From the NCBI RefSeq assembly GCF_011764585.1, contig NZ_AP022853.1:3629501-3693500 (forward strand): a stretch of 64,000 nt of DNA. Direction: 5' to 3'. The notes beneath the pieces are model-generated. The model was not told the origin of the DNA, searched no databases, and was given only the letters and a program-made list of their open reading frames with translations. This document shows positions 44,355 to 53,754 of this stretch, in pieces. The DNA comes from Sulfurimicrobium lacus. GTDB taxonomy: Bacteria > Pseudomonadota > Gammaproteobacteria > Burkholderiales > Sulfuricellaceae. The translations under genes and the position numbers were made by a program. Positions within the stretch are counted from its first letter, which is position 1; the number at the start of each line of letters is the position of its first letter.

Positions 44355-46576
44355 TGCGCCAGCGCAAGATCGTTCGCGCGTTGCCGGGAAACCGGCTGCG
44401 CTTCGTGAGCCACCACCTGCTGCACCAGCGACGGCACATCCAGGATCAGCGCCACCTCGCCGCTGCCCAGGATGGTGGAGCCGCCGATACCCTTGAGGTG
44501 CTGGAAAATGCTGCCGAGCGGCTTGATGACCGTCTGGAACTCGCCCAGCAGGCCATCCACCACCAGCCCCGCTTTTTGTCCGGCGTACTGCACCACCACG
44601 ATGTTCTCGCGGCGCGGCGTCTCGCCGCTGGCTTCGAACAGGTCGCGCAGCCGTATGAAAGGCAACACCTCGTTGCGCAGGTTGACATAGTTGCGCTCCC
44701 TGAGCGCCTGGCGGTCCTGCTCCGACATTTCCACGCACTCCAGCACCATGTCGAGCGGGATGACGAAGGAGGATCTACCGACGCCGACCAGGAAGCCGTC
44801 GATGATCGCCAGCGTGAGCGGCAAACGGATGCGGATGGTGGTGCCCACCGTGTACTGGCTTTCGATCTCGATGTTGCCGCGCAGCGCTTCGATGTTACGG
44901 CGCACCACGTCCATGCCCACGCCGCGACCGGAAATGTTGCTCACCTGCTCGGCGGTGGAGAATCCGGCCTCGAAGATGAGGCGAAATACTTCCTGCTCGG
45001 ACAAGGCGTGGTTGGGCGCCACGATGCCTTTCTCGATGGCCTTGGCCAGAATCCGCTCGCGGTTGAGCCCGCCGCCGTCGTCGGACACCTCGATCACGAT
45101 GCTGCCGGATTCGTGGTAGGCGTTGAGGCGCACCGTCCCCCTCGCCGGCTTGCCGCGCTGGGCGCGCAGCTCGGCGTTCTCGATGCCGTGGTCCATGGAG
45201 TTGCGCACCAGGTGGGTGAGCGGGTCGCCGATTTTTTCCACCACCGTCTTGTCGAGCTCGGTCTCCGCTCCGCTTATAATCAGGGCGATGTCCTTGCCGA
45301 GATCCTTGCTGACATCGCGCACCACGCGCTGGAAGCGGTTGAAGGTCTCGCCGATCTGCACCATGCGCAGGTTCAGCGCGCTGTCGCGTACTTCCTCGAC
45401 CAGCCGACCCAGCGTGGAAACGGATTCCAGCAATGCCGGCTGGCCGCTGCGCTGCGCCAGGATATTGACGCCCGCCCCCGCAATCACCAGTTCGCCGATC
45501 AGGTTGATGAGCTGGTCGAGCTTCTCGGCGTCGACGCGCACCAGTTGCTGCTGCTTGGCCTTGGTGTCCTTGACCTGTTTCTGTTTTTCCAGCGCGGCTT
45601 CCACTACTTCCTGCTGAACCATGCCATGCTCCACGGCGATCTCGCCGAGGTGCTTCTGGTGCTCGCCGGATGCTTTCTCAGCACGGGCGTCTTCCTGTGA
45701 CTGGATTTCCAGCACCATTTCCAGCTCGTTCCGGGTCAGGGTGCCGCAGCGCACCAGTATCTCGCCCAGGCGCAGGTCTTCTTCCGGAAAATCCCGGATC
45801 AGCTCGACAAAATCATCGACGCGGCTGTGCGGCGGCAGAATGTGGATATTGCAGTCCTCGCGCACGAACTCGAACACGCCCTCGATCGCCGCCTTGTCGG
45901 CGGCGCTCTTGAAATTGATCTCGTAGCCCAGGTAGCAGGATTCCGCGTCCATCTCGGCGGCGGACGGCATCGCATCCGTGATCGTGGTGATGCGCACGAT
46001 CTCGCCCAGCGTGCCGAGATAGCGGAAGAACGACAGGGGGTCCATGCCATTGCGCAAAACGTCGCGGCCGAAACGCAGGGAGATGTGCCAGTTGTCGTTG
46101 TCCACCAGGCCGCCGCCCGAGCTTTCCACCGTGGGTTCGCGCGGCGGCGCAACGGCCGATTGTTGCGGCGCGGCAGAGGGCTGGCCTTCGAGATAACGTG
46201 CGAGTTTTTCCACCAGGGCGGAACCGGCAAGTTGCTCGTCGGCGCTCGACGCTTCCGAACCGCGCTCGACATGGTTCACCAGGGTCGCCATGTGGTCGCC
46301 GCACAACAGAAACAGCGCCACCAAATCGGGATCGACCGCCAGCTTGCCGCCGCGCACCTTGTCCAGCACGCTTTCCAGCACGTGGGTAAAAGCCACGATG
46401 TCGTCCAGCCCGAACAGCCCGGCAGAGCCCTTGATGGTGTGCGCGGCGCGGAAAATGGCATTGACCGACTCGCTCTGGTCGGCTTCGCCTTCGATGCGCA
46501 GCAACCCGTCTTCCATGTCCTGCAACAGCTCGCGGCTTTCGACGATGAAGGTTTGCAGTGCCTGATCCATATTCAT
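44351..46576 (-). CDS. cheA: Chemotaxis histidine kinase CheA with MshEN-like insert
   Basis: 741 residues. P1 phosphotransfer domain with His46 (RAAHTIKGSAG). Residues ~160-255 form a P2-like alpha/beta region. At 269-292 and 309-332 are two 24-residue motifs of the MshEN (type II secretion ATPase N-domain) pattern. P3 dimerisation ~340-410, P4 kinase (HLVRNSMDHGIE N-box 455-466, DDGGG 499-503, GRGVGMDVV) and a CheW-like P5 to the end follow. Family knowledge: CheA phosphorylates CheY and CheB; MshEN domains bind cyclic-di-GMP. The insert suggests second-messenger control. It overlaps the barrel gene and lies downstream of STAS and cheY. Confidence 0.96.
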   Translation of the reverse strand: MNMDQALQTFIVESRELLQDMEDGLLRIEGEADQSESVNAIFRAAHTIKGSAGLFGLDDIVAFTHVLESVLDKVRGGKLAVDPDLVALFLLCGDHMATLVNHVERGSEASSADEQLAGSALVEKLARYLEGQPSAAPQQSAVAPPREPTVESSGGGLVDNDNWHISLRFGRDVLRNGMDPLSFFRYLGTLGEIVRITTITDAMPSAAEMDAESCYLGYEINFKSAADKAAIEGVFEFVREDCNIHILPPHSRVDDFVELIRDFPEEDLRLGEILVRCGTLTRNELEMVLEIQSQEDARAEKASGEHQKHLGEIAVEHGMVQQEVVEAALEKQKQVKDTKAKQQQLVRVDAEKLDQLINLIGELVIAGAGVNILAQRSGQPALLESVSTLGRLVEEVRDSALNLRMVQIGETFNRFQRVVRDVSKDLGKDIALIISGAETELDKTVVEKIGDPLTHLVRNSMDHGIENAELRAQRGKPARGTVRLNAYHESGSIVIEVSDDGGGLNRERILAKAIEKGIVAPNHALSEQEVFRLIFEAGFSTAEQVSNISGRGVGMDVVRRNIEALRGNIEIESQYTVGTTIRIRLPLTLAIIDGFLVGVGRSSFVIPLDMVLECVEMSEQDRQALRERNYVNLRNEVLPFIRLRDLFEASGETPRRENIVVVQYAGQKAGLVVDGLLGEFQTVIKPLGSIFQHLKGIGGSTILGSGEVALILDVPSLVQQVVAHEAQPVSRQRANDLALAQ

Positions 46577-46600
46577 GTTGCTTGTCTCCTTGGTGGGCAG

Positions 46601-46909
46601 CTAGTGCGTCGGCGAGGAAATCACGACCGGATCGCCGAAGAACGGGGTCATGTCGCACATGTCCAGCACTTCCAGCACCGCCGGGCTATGCCCGACCAGG
46701 TGCAGGTTGCCGTTACGTTCCGCGCACTCGCGCTTGGCGAGAATCAGCAGCTGCAGGCCGGCGCTGTCCAGTTCGCTCACCTGGGAAAGATCGATTTCAA
46801 GCTCCGGGCATTGCGCCAGCAGCGGCATCAGGCGCGCCTTGGTTTCGGCCGCGGTGTAGATGGTCATTTCGCCAACTACATGGAACTGGCAGGCAGGGGT
46901 GTCGTTCAT
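46601..46909 (-). CDS. STAS-domain protein
   Basis: 102 residues. The SELDSAGLQLL segment holds the conserved Ser of anti-sigma-factor-antagonist (SpoIIAA-like) STAS domains, after LEIDLSQV. Such proteins are switched by Ser phosphorylation or act as small binding modules. It sits between cheY and cheA in the operon, an arrangement known from other proteobacterial che clusters; no anti-sigma kinase is in the window. Partner unknown. Confidence 0.9.
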   Translation of the reverse strand: MNDTPACQFHVVGEMTIYTAAETKARLMPLLAQCPELEIDLSQVSELDSAGLQLLILAKRECAERNGNLHLVGHSPAVLEVLDMCDMTPFFGDPVVISSPTH

Positions 46910-46928
46910 GACGATCTCCGGTAAATGC

Positions 46929-47297
46929 TTACGGCAGAATCAGTTTGGAAACGGCGTTGAGCATCTGTTCAGGCTTGAACGGTTTGACCATCCAGGCCTT
47001 GGCACCCGCAGCCTGGCCGGCCGCTTTCTTTTCTTCGCCGGCCTCGGTGGTGAGCATGATGATCGGCGTGAACTTGTAGGCCGGCAGCTTCTTCACTTCG
47101 CTGACGAAAGTGAAACCGTCCATGTTGGGCATGTTGACGTCGCTGATGATGAGGTGGACCTTCTGCCCGGTCAGCTTGGCGAGCGCGTCCTTGCCGTCCG
47201 AACCCTCGATCACGTCGTAGCCCGCGCCCTTGAGCGCGATGGAAACCACCTGGCGCAGGGTGGTGGAATCGTCGACGATGAGAATTGTTTTAGCCAT
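46929..47297 (-). CDS. cheY: Chemotaxis response regulator CheY
   Basis: 122 residues from ATG 47297, preceded by AGGAGG; the frame continues upstream in the previous gene but is not CheY there. Receiver residues: DD in LIVDDSTTLR, acceptor Asp in LIISDVNMPNMDG, Thr in MLTTEAG and Lys in VKPFKPEQ. It should carry the CheA signal to the motor or another output. No cheZ is seen in the window. Confidence 0.96.
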   Translation of the reverse strand: MAKTILIVDDSTTLRQVVSIALKGAGYDVIEGSDGKDALAKLTGQKVHLIISDVNMPNMDGFTFVSEVKKLPAYKFTPIIMLTTEAGEEKKAAGQAAGAKAWMVKPFKPEQMLNAVSKLILP

Positions 47298-47310
47298 AAC
47301 TTGTTTCCTC

Positions 47311-48510
47311 CTAGAAAAATGTGATTTCGTCGTCTTGTTGCTGGGCAGTCTTGTCCTTGCCGTGGTTCGCCTGTTCTTCGCTGGTGGCGTAAGTCCGCTC
47401 CAGGTCCGCCAGCACCGCGTTGACATTCAGGGCTTCCAGACGGCCGCTTTCCATGAAGCGCATTTCGCATTCCCTGAGCTTGCCGGGGAAGCTGGCGACA
47501 CTGTCGCGCACATGGCTCAGGATCTGGCTGGTCCGGTCCTGGAACTGAAGCTGCTCCAGCGCCTCCGCCACCTCCTTCTGGATGCCGGCACTGGCGCTGC
47601 GCAGGATGCCGGAAGACTCGGCCAGCCCGCCGGTGGCCTGGCGGAAATCGTCGAGCACGTCGTGAATCGCCTGCTCTGACGCGCTCACCGACTGGCTATC
47701 CTGCGCGGTGGATTTCTCGGCCGATTCGAATGTCGTGCTGATGGCCCGATTGATGAGGTCGATTTTCTCGTTGATCTTGCGCCCCGTTTCGCCCGATAGC
47801 CCCGACAGCTTGCGCACTTCGTCGGCCACCACGGCGAATCCGCGTCCCGCCTCCCCGGCACGCGCAGCCTCGATGGCGGCGTTGAGCGCGAGCAGGTTGG
47901 TCTGGTCCGCAATCTTGGTGACGGCACTCGCCATTTCCTTCAGCTGGTCGATGAACTGCACCAGTTGCCCCACTTCCTGCAGCAGCGTGTCCTTGTTGCG
48001 CAGCGTCGCCTGCATGGAGGCCACCACCGCCTGCATGCGGCGCTCGCTCCGGGTAAAAATGGCGACCAGTCCATGCCCCTCGCCTTCCACCGATTCCGCG
48101 GAAACATTGGAAGCCGCCACGGCCTCATCGAGCTTGGCGACAATGCTGGAAAATTTGTGCATCAGTTCGATCACCGCATGTTCGGTCTGGGTTCTGCCCG
48201 TTTCGATCTGCTTTTCCCACACCGGCACCACGGTTCGGGCGAAATGGTCCAGACCGGCCAGATACGATTCGGCCGATGCCCGGCACTCGGTCTGTACCGC
48301 CTCTTCCCGCCCTGTCAGCTGGAGCGACAATTCGCGGCAGCGAACCCCTCTCAACCCGATGCCGCTGCCCACGCCGGCCACTGCCACCACGGCGGCAAGC
48401 CCGAGGCTCAGCCAGCTCGCCCCGCCGGCGAAGATCGTCGCGCCTGCCCCGGCTGCAACCGGCAGTGCGGTATAAACCCAACCGCTCAAGGAATTCTTTG
48501 GATCACTCAT
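47311..48510 (-). CDS. MCP-like signalling protein without sensor or HAMP
   Basis: 399 residues. Two short hydrophobic segments at ~10-55 form a membrane hairpin with almost no periplasmic loop, so input must be membrane-internal or cytoplasmic. The signalling hairpin has tip text [21 protein letters not shown] but a short bundle and no HAMP. Near the end is [18 protein letters not shown], a segment seen in some chemotaxis-associated proteins, and the C-terminus is acidic then aromatic (DDEITFF). Its start overlaps the upstream receiver gene (ATGA). It may be an energy/redox or internal-signal receptor; unproven. Confidence 0.88.
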   Translation of the reverse strand: MSDPKNSLSGWVYTALPVAAGAGATIFAGGASWLSLGLAAVVAVAGVGSGIGLRGVRCRELSLQLTGREEAVQTECRASAESYLAGLDHFARTVVPVWEKQIETGRTQTEHAVIELMHKFSSIVAKLDEAVAASNVSAESVEGEGHGLVAIFTRSERRMQAVVASMQATLRNKDTLLQEVGQLVQFIDQLKEMASAVTKIADQTNLLALNAAIEAARAGEAGRGFAVVADEVRKLSGLSGETGRKINEKIDLINRAISTTFESAEKSTAQDSQSVSASEQAIHDVLDDFRQATGGLAESSGILRSASAGIQKEVAEALEQLQFQDRTSQILSHVRDSVASFPGKLRECEMRFMESGRLEALNVNAVLADLERTYATSEEQANHGKDKTAQQQDDEITFF

Positions 48511-48902
48511 ATTTTCTTCCCACTTTCGGTTCCATCAGACGCGGCGCCTGCCACCTGCCGCACCTTGTCGCGAACCAACTCAAAATCCTGCGCTTTGTCG
48601 AAAAACCATTCCGCGCCCATTGCCATGCACTTCTTGCGATACGGCTGGCTGGCATGGTTGGAGAACACGATCACCCGGCATGCGGGCACTTTTTCATTCA
48701 CTTCCCGCAGCACATCAAGGCCGCTTCCGCCTTCCAGCTTCAAATCCAGCACCACCAGCTCCGGTCGTCGTTCCACGATGCCGGCGATCGCTGCGCCCGG
48801 AGACGCGGCCTCAAGCACCGTGGTGCCGGGGTCGAGTTCCATGACCATGTCGCGCAGGCGTTCGCGGATGACCGGCGAATCCTCTACCAGGTAGACCATC
48901 AT
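48507..48902 (-). CDS. Single-domain response regulator at head of che operon
   Basis: 131 residues. Receiver with acidic pair in YLVEDSPV, acceptor Asp in [12 protein letters not shown], Ser in VIVFSNHAS and Lys in WFFDKAQDF. No output domain; a short polar tail follows. It differs from the CheY at 46929 (closer to NarL-type receivers), so it may be a phosphate sink or a link to another kinase. ATG pair at 48902/48899; first gene of the operon; the next gene overlaps its stop. Confidence 0.9.
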   Translation of the reverse strand: MMVYLVEDSPVIRERLRDMVMELDPGTTVLEAASPGAAIAGIVERRPELVVLDLKLEGGSGLDVLREVNEKVPACRVIVFSNHASQPYRKKCMAMGAEWFFDKAQDFELVRDKVRQVAGAASDGTESGKKI

Positions 48903-49159
48903 TTTTCTAGACTTTCCTCTGTTTCCGACGTCGCATCACTGCCGGCATTGAGTGGCCCTGCCGGGAGCAGGCTGTTATTACTTTCCGATGGCTGAATGAT
49001 GGATGCTTTCGCCGCCTAAAAACATCGGACGTATGCTGAATCTGATTGTGGGAAAGCGGCGAGGGGGATAGGAATTATCCGATAACCGAAGTCGGACAAG
49101 TGGAACGGGGGCTTTCTCTCATGCAGCCTGAAAGGCTAAGATAGGGACATTCCACACGG

Positions 49160-51568
49160 ATGCATATCATGGCTGATATGAAGCATGTAGAGGCGGGAAA
49201 AACGTTCGCAGCTGACCACGCCCCCCGCATGCTCGCCCATTTGCGGATAGCGGGCCTGCTGGTCGTGTTCTGGGGCGTTCTCGCCTGGCTCATCGCCGAG
49301 CGCCATTTCAACGCCCGCGCCACATTTCTCGTCGCGCATGAAACCCAGCGCGCCGAGCAACAGGCCGATATCGTCGCCCACAATATCGACCGCGATCTCG
49401 AATACCTGCGGGGCATCCCCAGCCTGCTCGCCAGCGAGAACAGCGTCCGCAAGGCGCTGCTGCGTTTCGGCCCGGACGCCCCCGCCTCCCCGCTGCCGGA
49501 TGAGCAAAGAAAAGAGCGCTGGACGGAGGATGCAGCGCTGGATGCGCTCAGCCAGTTTCTTACACTCACCGTAAAGAATCTCGGCACCGACATGATCTGG
49601 GTAATGAATGCAGCCGGAGACTGCGTCGCATCGAGCAACGCGCGCAAACCGGACAGCCTGGTCGGCACCAATTTCGCCGATCGGGCATATTTCGTGCAAA
49701 CCCGCCAGGGCCGGCCAGGTCGACAGTATGCGGTGGGAAAAAAAACCGGTATTCCCGGCCTGTTTTTCTCCTTTCCCGTGATCGTCGACGGACGATTCAT
49801 CGGCGCGGTGGCGGTAAAGAGAGACCTGGCTAATCTTTCCTTCTGGGTGGATCAGGCCGACGCGTTTGTCGCGGATGAAAGCGGCGTCATCATCCTCGCG
49901 CGCGACCAGCGCCTGGCTATGCGCGCGCTTCCCGGCGCGCGCGTTTCCGCACTGCCTGAAGCCGAAATGCTGGCGCGCTACAAACGCAAGGCTTTTACGC
50001 CGCTGTTGCTGCATTCCTGGGGAGACCCGCGCTATCCCTCGCTGCAGCGCCTCGAAAACGAGCGCTTGCCGCTGCTCATCGCGTCCCGGAACGACGCGTA
50101 TGCGGCCATCGATATTTTTGCGCTGCGTCGCCTGCCCGACATCGTCGTGTTCGAGCAGGAGCGCCGCTGGCTGTTCCTGCTGCTGGTGGTCGCCGGTACC
50201 ATGCTGATCGCGACAGTGAGCGGCGGGATGTTTTTTCTGCGCACCAACCTGCAAGCCCGGCGCGTCCTCGGGGAACACAAAAAGCGCCTCGACGAGGCCC
50301 AGCGCATCGCCCACGTGGGCAGCTGGGAACTGGACCTGCTCAGCGGCGCCCTGCTCTGGTCGGACGAAATCTTCCGCATCTTCGAAATCGACCCGGCCCG
50401 CTTCGGCGCCTCCTACGAGTCCTTCCTGCACCTCGTCCACCCGGAGGAACAGGACATGGTGAACCGAGCCTACCACGCTTCGGTGAAAAACCATCAGCCC
50501 TACGAAATCACCCACCGCCTGCTGTTTCCGGACGGGCGGATCAAGCATGTCCAGGAACACTGCGAAACGTTCTACGACGCACAGGGGAAGCCTTTGCGCT
50601 CGGCAGGAACGGTGCAGGACGTCACCGAACAAGTAACTGCCGAGGCACAGGCACTCGAGGCGGCGCAGGAAATCGAGGACCTCTACGAACGCGCGCCGTG
50701 CGGCTATCACTCGCTGAACCAGGACGGCCTGTTCATCCGCATCAACCACACCGAGCTGCAATGGCTGGGTTACACGCACGACGAGGTGGTCGGCAAGCTG
50801 CATTTCACCGATCTGATTACCCCTGCCAGCCGCCAGACTTTTCTGAACAACTTCCCGCGTTTCAAGGAAAGCGGGGCGGTGCACGACCTGGAATTCGAAA
50901 TGGTGAGCAAGGACGGCACAACGCTGACGGCCCTGCTGAACGCGACGGCGATCTACGATGACGCGCACCGCTATGTGTCGAGCCGCTCGACGGTATTCGA
51001 TATCACCGAACGCAAGGGTATCGAGCGGGCGTTGCGCGAAAGCGAGGAGCAAATTCGCCAGTTGGCCTACTACGATACGCTCACCGGGCTGCCCAATCGT
51101 CGCCTGCTCATGGACCGGCTCAGCCATGCCCTTGCCCAGGCGGGGCGCCACCAGCTCGCCCTCGCTGTCATGTTCATGGATCTCGACCATTTCAAGCAGA
51201 TCAACGACACCTGGGGGCATGATACCGGGGACGAACTGCTCAGGGTGGTGGCGACCAGGCTGGCGGCCTGCGTGCGCGGCGGCGACACCGTGTCCCGCCA
51301 GGGCGGGGACGAGTTCGTGATCGTGCTGTCCGAGATCGCCCACCCGCAGGACGCCGCGCTGGTAGCGGACAATATTCTTACGGCCCTGAGCGAGCCGATT
51401 GCCGCGCACCAGCAGATCCTCCAGATCACTACCAGCATAGGCATCGCGATTCACCCCTCTAACGGAACAGACGATGCGACGGAGCTCATGAAAAAAGCGG
51501 ACATGGCGATGTATGCGGCAAAAAAGGCGGGGCGGAACAGCTATCGGTTTTTCGAAACCGCACTCTGA
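49160..51568 (+). CDS. Periplasmic-sensor (dCache-like)-PAS-PAS diguanylate cyclase
   Basis: 802 residues. TM1 ~28-46, a ~280-residue extracytoplasmic sensor of the double-Cache type, TM2 ~336-360, PAS ~385-495, PAS ~505-620 and GGDEF ~640-802. The cyclase motif GGDEF (715-719) and inhibitory RxxD (706-709) are both intact, so cyclic-di-GMP synthesis with product inhibition is expected. No EAL domain. The second PAS (text EIEDLY-x3-APCGYHSL) is closely similar to a PAS in the 53893-56451 kinase. Three in-frame ATGs (49160, 49169, 49178) leave the start uncertain. Divergent from the che operon. Confidence 0.93.
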   Translation: MHIMADMKHVEAGKTFAADHAPRMLAHLRIAGLLVVFWGVLAWLIAERHFNARATFLVAHETQRAEQQADIVAHNIDRDLEYLRGIPSLLASENSVRKALLRFGPDAPASPLPDEQRKERWTEDAALDALSQFLTLTVKNLGTDMIWVMNAAGDCVASSNARKPDSLVGTNFADRAYFVQTRQGRPGRQYAVGKKTGIPGLFFSFPVIVDGRFIGAVAVKRDLANLSFWVDQADAFVADESGVIILARDQRLAMRALPGARVSALPEAEMLARYKRKAFTPLLLHSWGDPRYPSLQRLENERLPLLIASRNDAYAAIDIFALRRLPDIVVFEQERRWLFLLLVVAGTMLIATVSGGMFFLRTNLQARRVLGEHKKRLDEAQRIAHVGSWELDLLSGALLWSDEIFRIFEIDPARFGASYESFLHLVHPEEQDMVNRAYHASVKNHQPYEITHRLLFPDGRIKHVQEHCETFYDAQGKPLRSAGTVQDVTEQVTAEAQALEAAQEIEDLYERAPCGYHSLNQDGLFIRINHTELQWLGYTHDEVVGKLHFTDLITPASRQTFLNNFPRFKESGAVHDLEFEMVSKDGTTLTALLNATAIYDDAHRYVSSRSTVFDITERKGIERALRESEEQIRQLAYYDTLTGLPNRRLLMDRLSHALAQAGRHQLALAVMFMDLDHFKQINDTWGHDTGDELLRVVATRLAACVRGGDTVSRQGGDEFVIVLSEIAHPQDAALVADNILTALSEPIAAHQQILQITTSIGIAIHPSNGTDDATELMKKADMAMYAAKKAGRNSYRFFETAL

Positions 51569-51583
51569 CGCGCGGCAGGGGTT

Positions 51584-52237
51584 TTAGTCGGGCAAATCGC
51601 CCACTTCGTCGAGCAGGCCATGCTTGATGGCGTATTTGATGAGCGCGGACAGGTTGTTGGTGTTCATCTTTTCCTGGATGCGGGTTTTGTGGGTGCTCAC
51701 CGTCTTGACGCTCAAATTGAGTTCGTCGGCGATCTCGGTGAGGCCCTTGCCCTGGACCAGCATCATGAACACCTGGTGCTCGCGGTCCGACAACAGGGTA
51801 TGGGGCGGGGCATCGGATTTGTGGTGCAGATCGAACGCCAGCTTTTCCGCCACCTCCGGGCTGATGAAAACGCCACCGCCGGCGACTTTGCGAATGGCGC
51901 TTACCAGCTGTGCCGAGGCGCTGTCCTTGCACAGGTAGCCAGAGGCGCCGGCCTTGAGCGTGCGCACGGCGTATTGGTCTTCCTTGTGCATGCTGAGGAT
52001 GAGGATGGGCAGCTTCGGCTTCTCGCTCTTGATCTGCTTGACCAGCTCGATACCGCTCTTGCCGGGCATGGACATATCCAGCACCACCACGCCCCACTCC
52101 TCTTCGCGCACTTTTTTCAGCGCATCCAGGCCATTGTCGGCCTCGCCTGCCACCACCATGTCGCGACACTCCGCGAGGATTTGCTTCAATCCGTCGCGCA
52201 GGATGGTGTGATCGTCGGCGATCAGGACGCGGATCAT
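51584..52237 (-). CDS. NarL/FixJ-family response regulator
   Basis: 217 residues. Receiver with DD in LIADDHTILRDG, acceptor Asp in VVVLDMSMPGKSG and Lys in GYLCKDSA. C-terminal LuxR-type helix-turn-helix (LSDREHQVFMMLVQGKGLTE, LSVKTVSTHKTRIQEKM). A transcription regulator phosphorylated by the kinase at 52234, whose stop overlaps its start (ATGA). Targets unknown. Confidence 0.95.
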   Translation of the reverse strand: MIRVLIADDHTILRDGLKQILAECRDMVVAGEADNGLDALKKVREEEWGVVVLDMSMPGKSGIELVKQIKSEKPKLPILILSMHKEDQYAVRTLKAGASGYLCKDSASAQLVSAIRKVAGGGVFISPEVAEKLAFDLHHKSDAPPHTLLSDREHQVFMMLVQGKGLTEIADELNLSVKTVSTHKTRIQEKMNTNNLSALIKYAIKHGLLDEVGDLPD

Positions 52238-53754
52238 TGTTCTGGCTCCAGAATATGGCGCGGAATAGTGGCCCGCACGCGCGTTCCATCACCCAGTTTG
52301 CTCAGGATTTCCACTTCTCCTCCCAACATGTTGACGCGTTCCCGAATGCCCAGCAAGCCGTATGAACGCTTCTTGGGAGTGGGCTGAAAGCCCTTCCCGT
52401 TGTCGCGGACTTCCAGGCGGATTTCGCCGTCGGCCTCTTCCACCGTGATATTCGCCGCATCGGCCTCCGCATGTCGCGCCACGTTGGTAAGCGCTTCCTG
52501 GATGATGCGGAACACCGAGGTGGCGACACGGTCCTCAAGCTCGAATTCGTCGCGGTTCATGGACAGTTCGCAGCGAATGCCGGTGCGCTCCTGAAACTGT
52601 TCCACCTGCCATTCGATGGCCGCCGCCAGTCCCAGGTCGTCCAGCATGCCGGGGCGCAAATCCTCGGCGATGCGGCGCACCGATTCGACGGTTTTCCCCA
52701 GCATCTGCCCCATGGAGAGCAGTTTCCCCGCCACCTTGTCATCTGGCGAAGTGTTCCGGAGCTGAAGCCATTCCAGATCGATTTTCAGAGCGGTCAGGGC
52801 CTGGCCGAGTTCGTCGTGCAACTCGCGCGCGATGCGTCTGCGCTCCTCTTCGCGCACGGTTTGCAGGAACTCGGATAATGCCCGCAACTGCCTGCGCGAT
52901 TCGCGCAATTCATTTTCCATCTGCTTGCGTGCCGTGATGTCCTGGAACACCGTCACCGCAGCAACGATTTCGCCTTGCTCCACGATCGGCGTCACCACGT
53001 AGGACACGGTAAGGGGCTGGCCGCCCTTGCGCACGAAAACGTCGTCGTAGCAGCGGTATAGTCCGCCCAGCTTGGTCATGTTGAGGATGGGACAGGTCTC
53101 GCGGGAGTGAGGGGCGTCAGCTTTCTTGTGGGAATGAAGCGTGTCGTGAAGATCGCGGTTGGCCAGTTCGTGTTCGCTCCAGCCGAGCAGGCGTTCCGCC
53201 TCCGGGTTCATGAAGATCAGGCGGTTTTCCCGATCCAGGACCAGGATGCCGTCGCCCATAGCGGAAGACATCGCGCGCAGCAGCTTCTCGTTGGCTTCCA
53301 TCCGCTCCTGCGCTTCATGACGCTCGCGCCGCATGGCCGCTTCGCGTAATTCGCGCTCCAATGCAGGCGCCAGACGCGCCAGCCTGCCTTTCATCACGAA
53401 ATCATGGGCCCCGGCTTTCATCAGAGCAACGGCGGTTTCTTCGCCGACATGGCCGGAAACGATGATGAAGGGGAGGTCGAGCTTGCTGGACTGGAGCGTG
53501 GCGAGCGCCGCCTCGGCGGAAAACGCCGGGAGGCTGTAGTCGGAAATAATCGCATCCCAGGCCCGGGTTTCCAGGGCGTCTTTCATCTCTGGTCCGGATT
53601 CCACCCGCGTCAGGGCGACCTCGAACCCGGCGAGAGTCAATTCGACGTCAATCAACTCGGCATCGTCGGCGGAATCTTCTACCAGCAACAAGCGCAGTGC
53701 GCGCGCATTTGTGCCCTCTGGCATGCTCTGCACGCCTTGTTGCAGCGACGTCAC
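52234..53754 (-). CDS. Hybrid-input histidine kinase (REC-PAS-HisKA_3)
   Basis: 506 residues if GTG 53754 is used; ATG 53724 gives 496. GTG is favoured because it overlaps the stop of the small upstream ORF (TAGTG), though AAGG stands 10 nt before the ATG. Domains: N-terminal receiver (LLVEDSADDAEL; acceptor Asp in AIISDYSLP), PAS ~155-280, HisKA_3 dimerisation with phospho-His in RRIARELHDELGQALTALK, and a NarX/DegS-type ATPase domain. Soluble. It should phosphorylate the LuxR-type regulator at 51584; the N-terminal receiver makes it part of a relay, possibly from the upstream CHASE/PAS kinase. Confidence 0.92.
   Translation of the reverse strand: MTSLQQGVQSMPEGTNARALRLLLVEDSADDAELIDVELTLAGFEVALTRVESGPEMKDALETRAWDAIISDYSLPAFSAEAALATLQSSKLDLPFIIVSGHVGEETAVALMKAGAHDFVMKGRLARLAPALERELREAAMRRERHEAQERMEANEKLLRAMSSAMGDGILVLDRENRLIFMNPEAERLLGWSEHELANRDLHDTLHSHKKADAPHSRETCPILNMTKLGGLYRCYDDVFVRKGGQPLTVSYVVTPIVEQGEIVAAVTVFQDITARKQMENELRESRRQLRALSEFLQTVREEERRRIARELHDELGQALTALKIDLEWLQLRNTSPDDKVAGKLLSMGQMLGKTVESVRRIAEDLRPGMLDDLGLAAAIEWQVEQFQERTGIRCELSMNRDEFELEDRVATSVFRIIQEALTNVARHAEADAANITVEEADGEIRLEVRDNGKGFQPTPKKRSYGLLGIRERVNMLGGEVEILSKLGDGTRVRATIPRHILEPEQ

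Noticed and set aside
49070-49095. Flagellar sigma-28 promoter (TCCGATAA) upstream of the 49160 gene
   Set aside because: The -10-like box is present but there is no TAAA-type -35 at the required distance on either strand.
48903-49159. Possible small gene in the gap between the che operon and the 49160 cyclase
   Set aside because: No frame with a ribosome site and protein-like composition; treated as a divergent promoter region with no clear elements.
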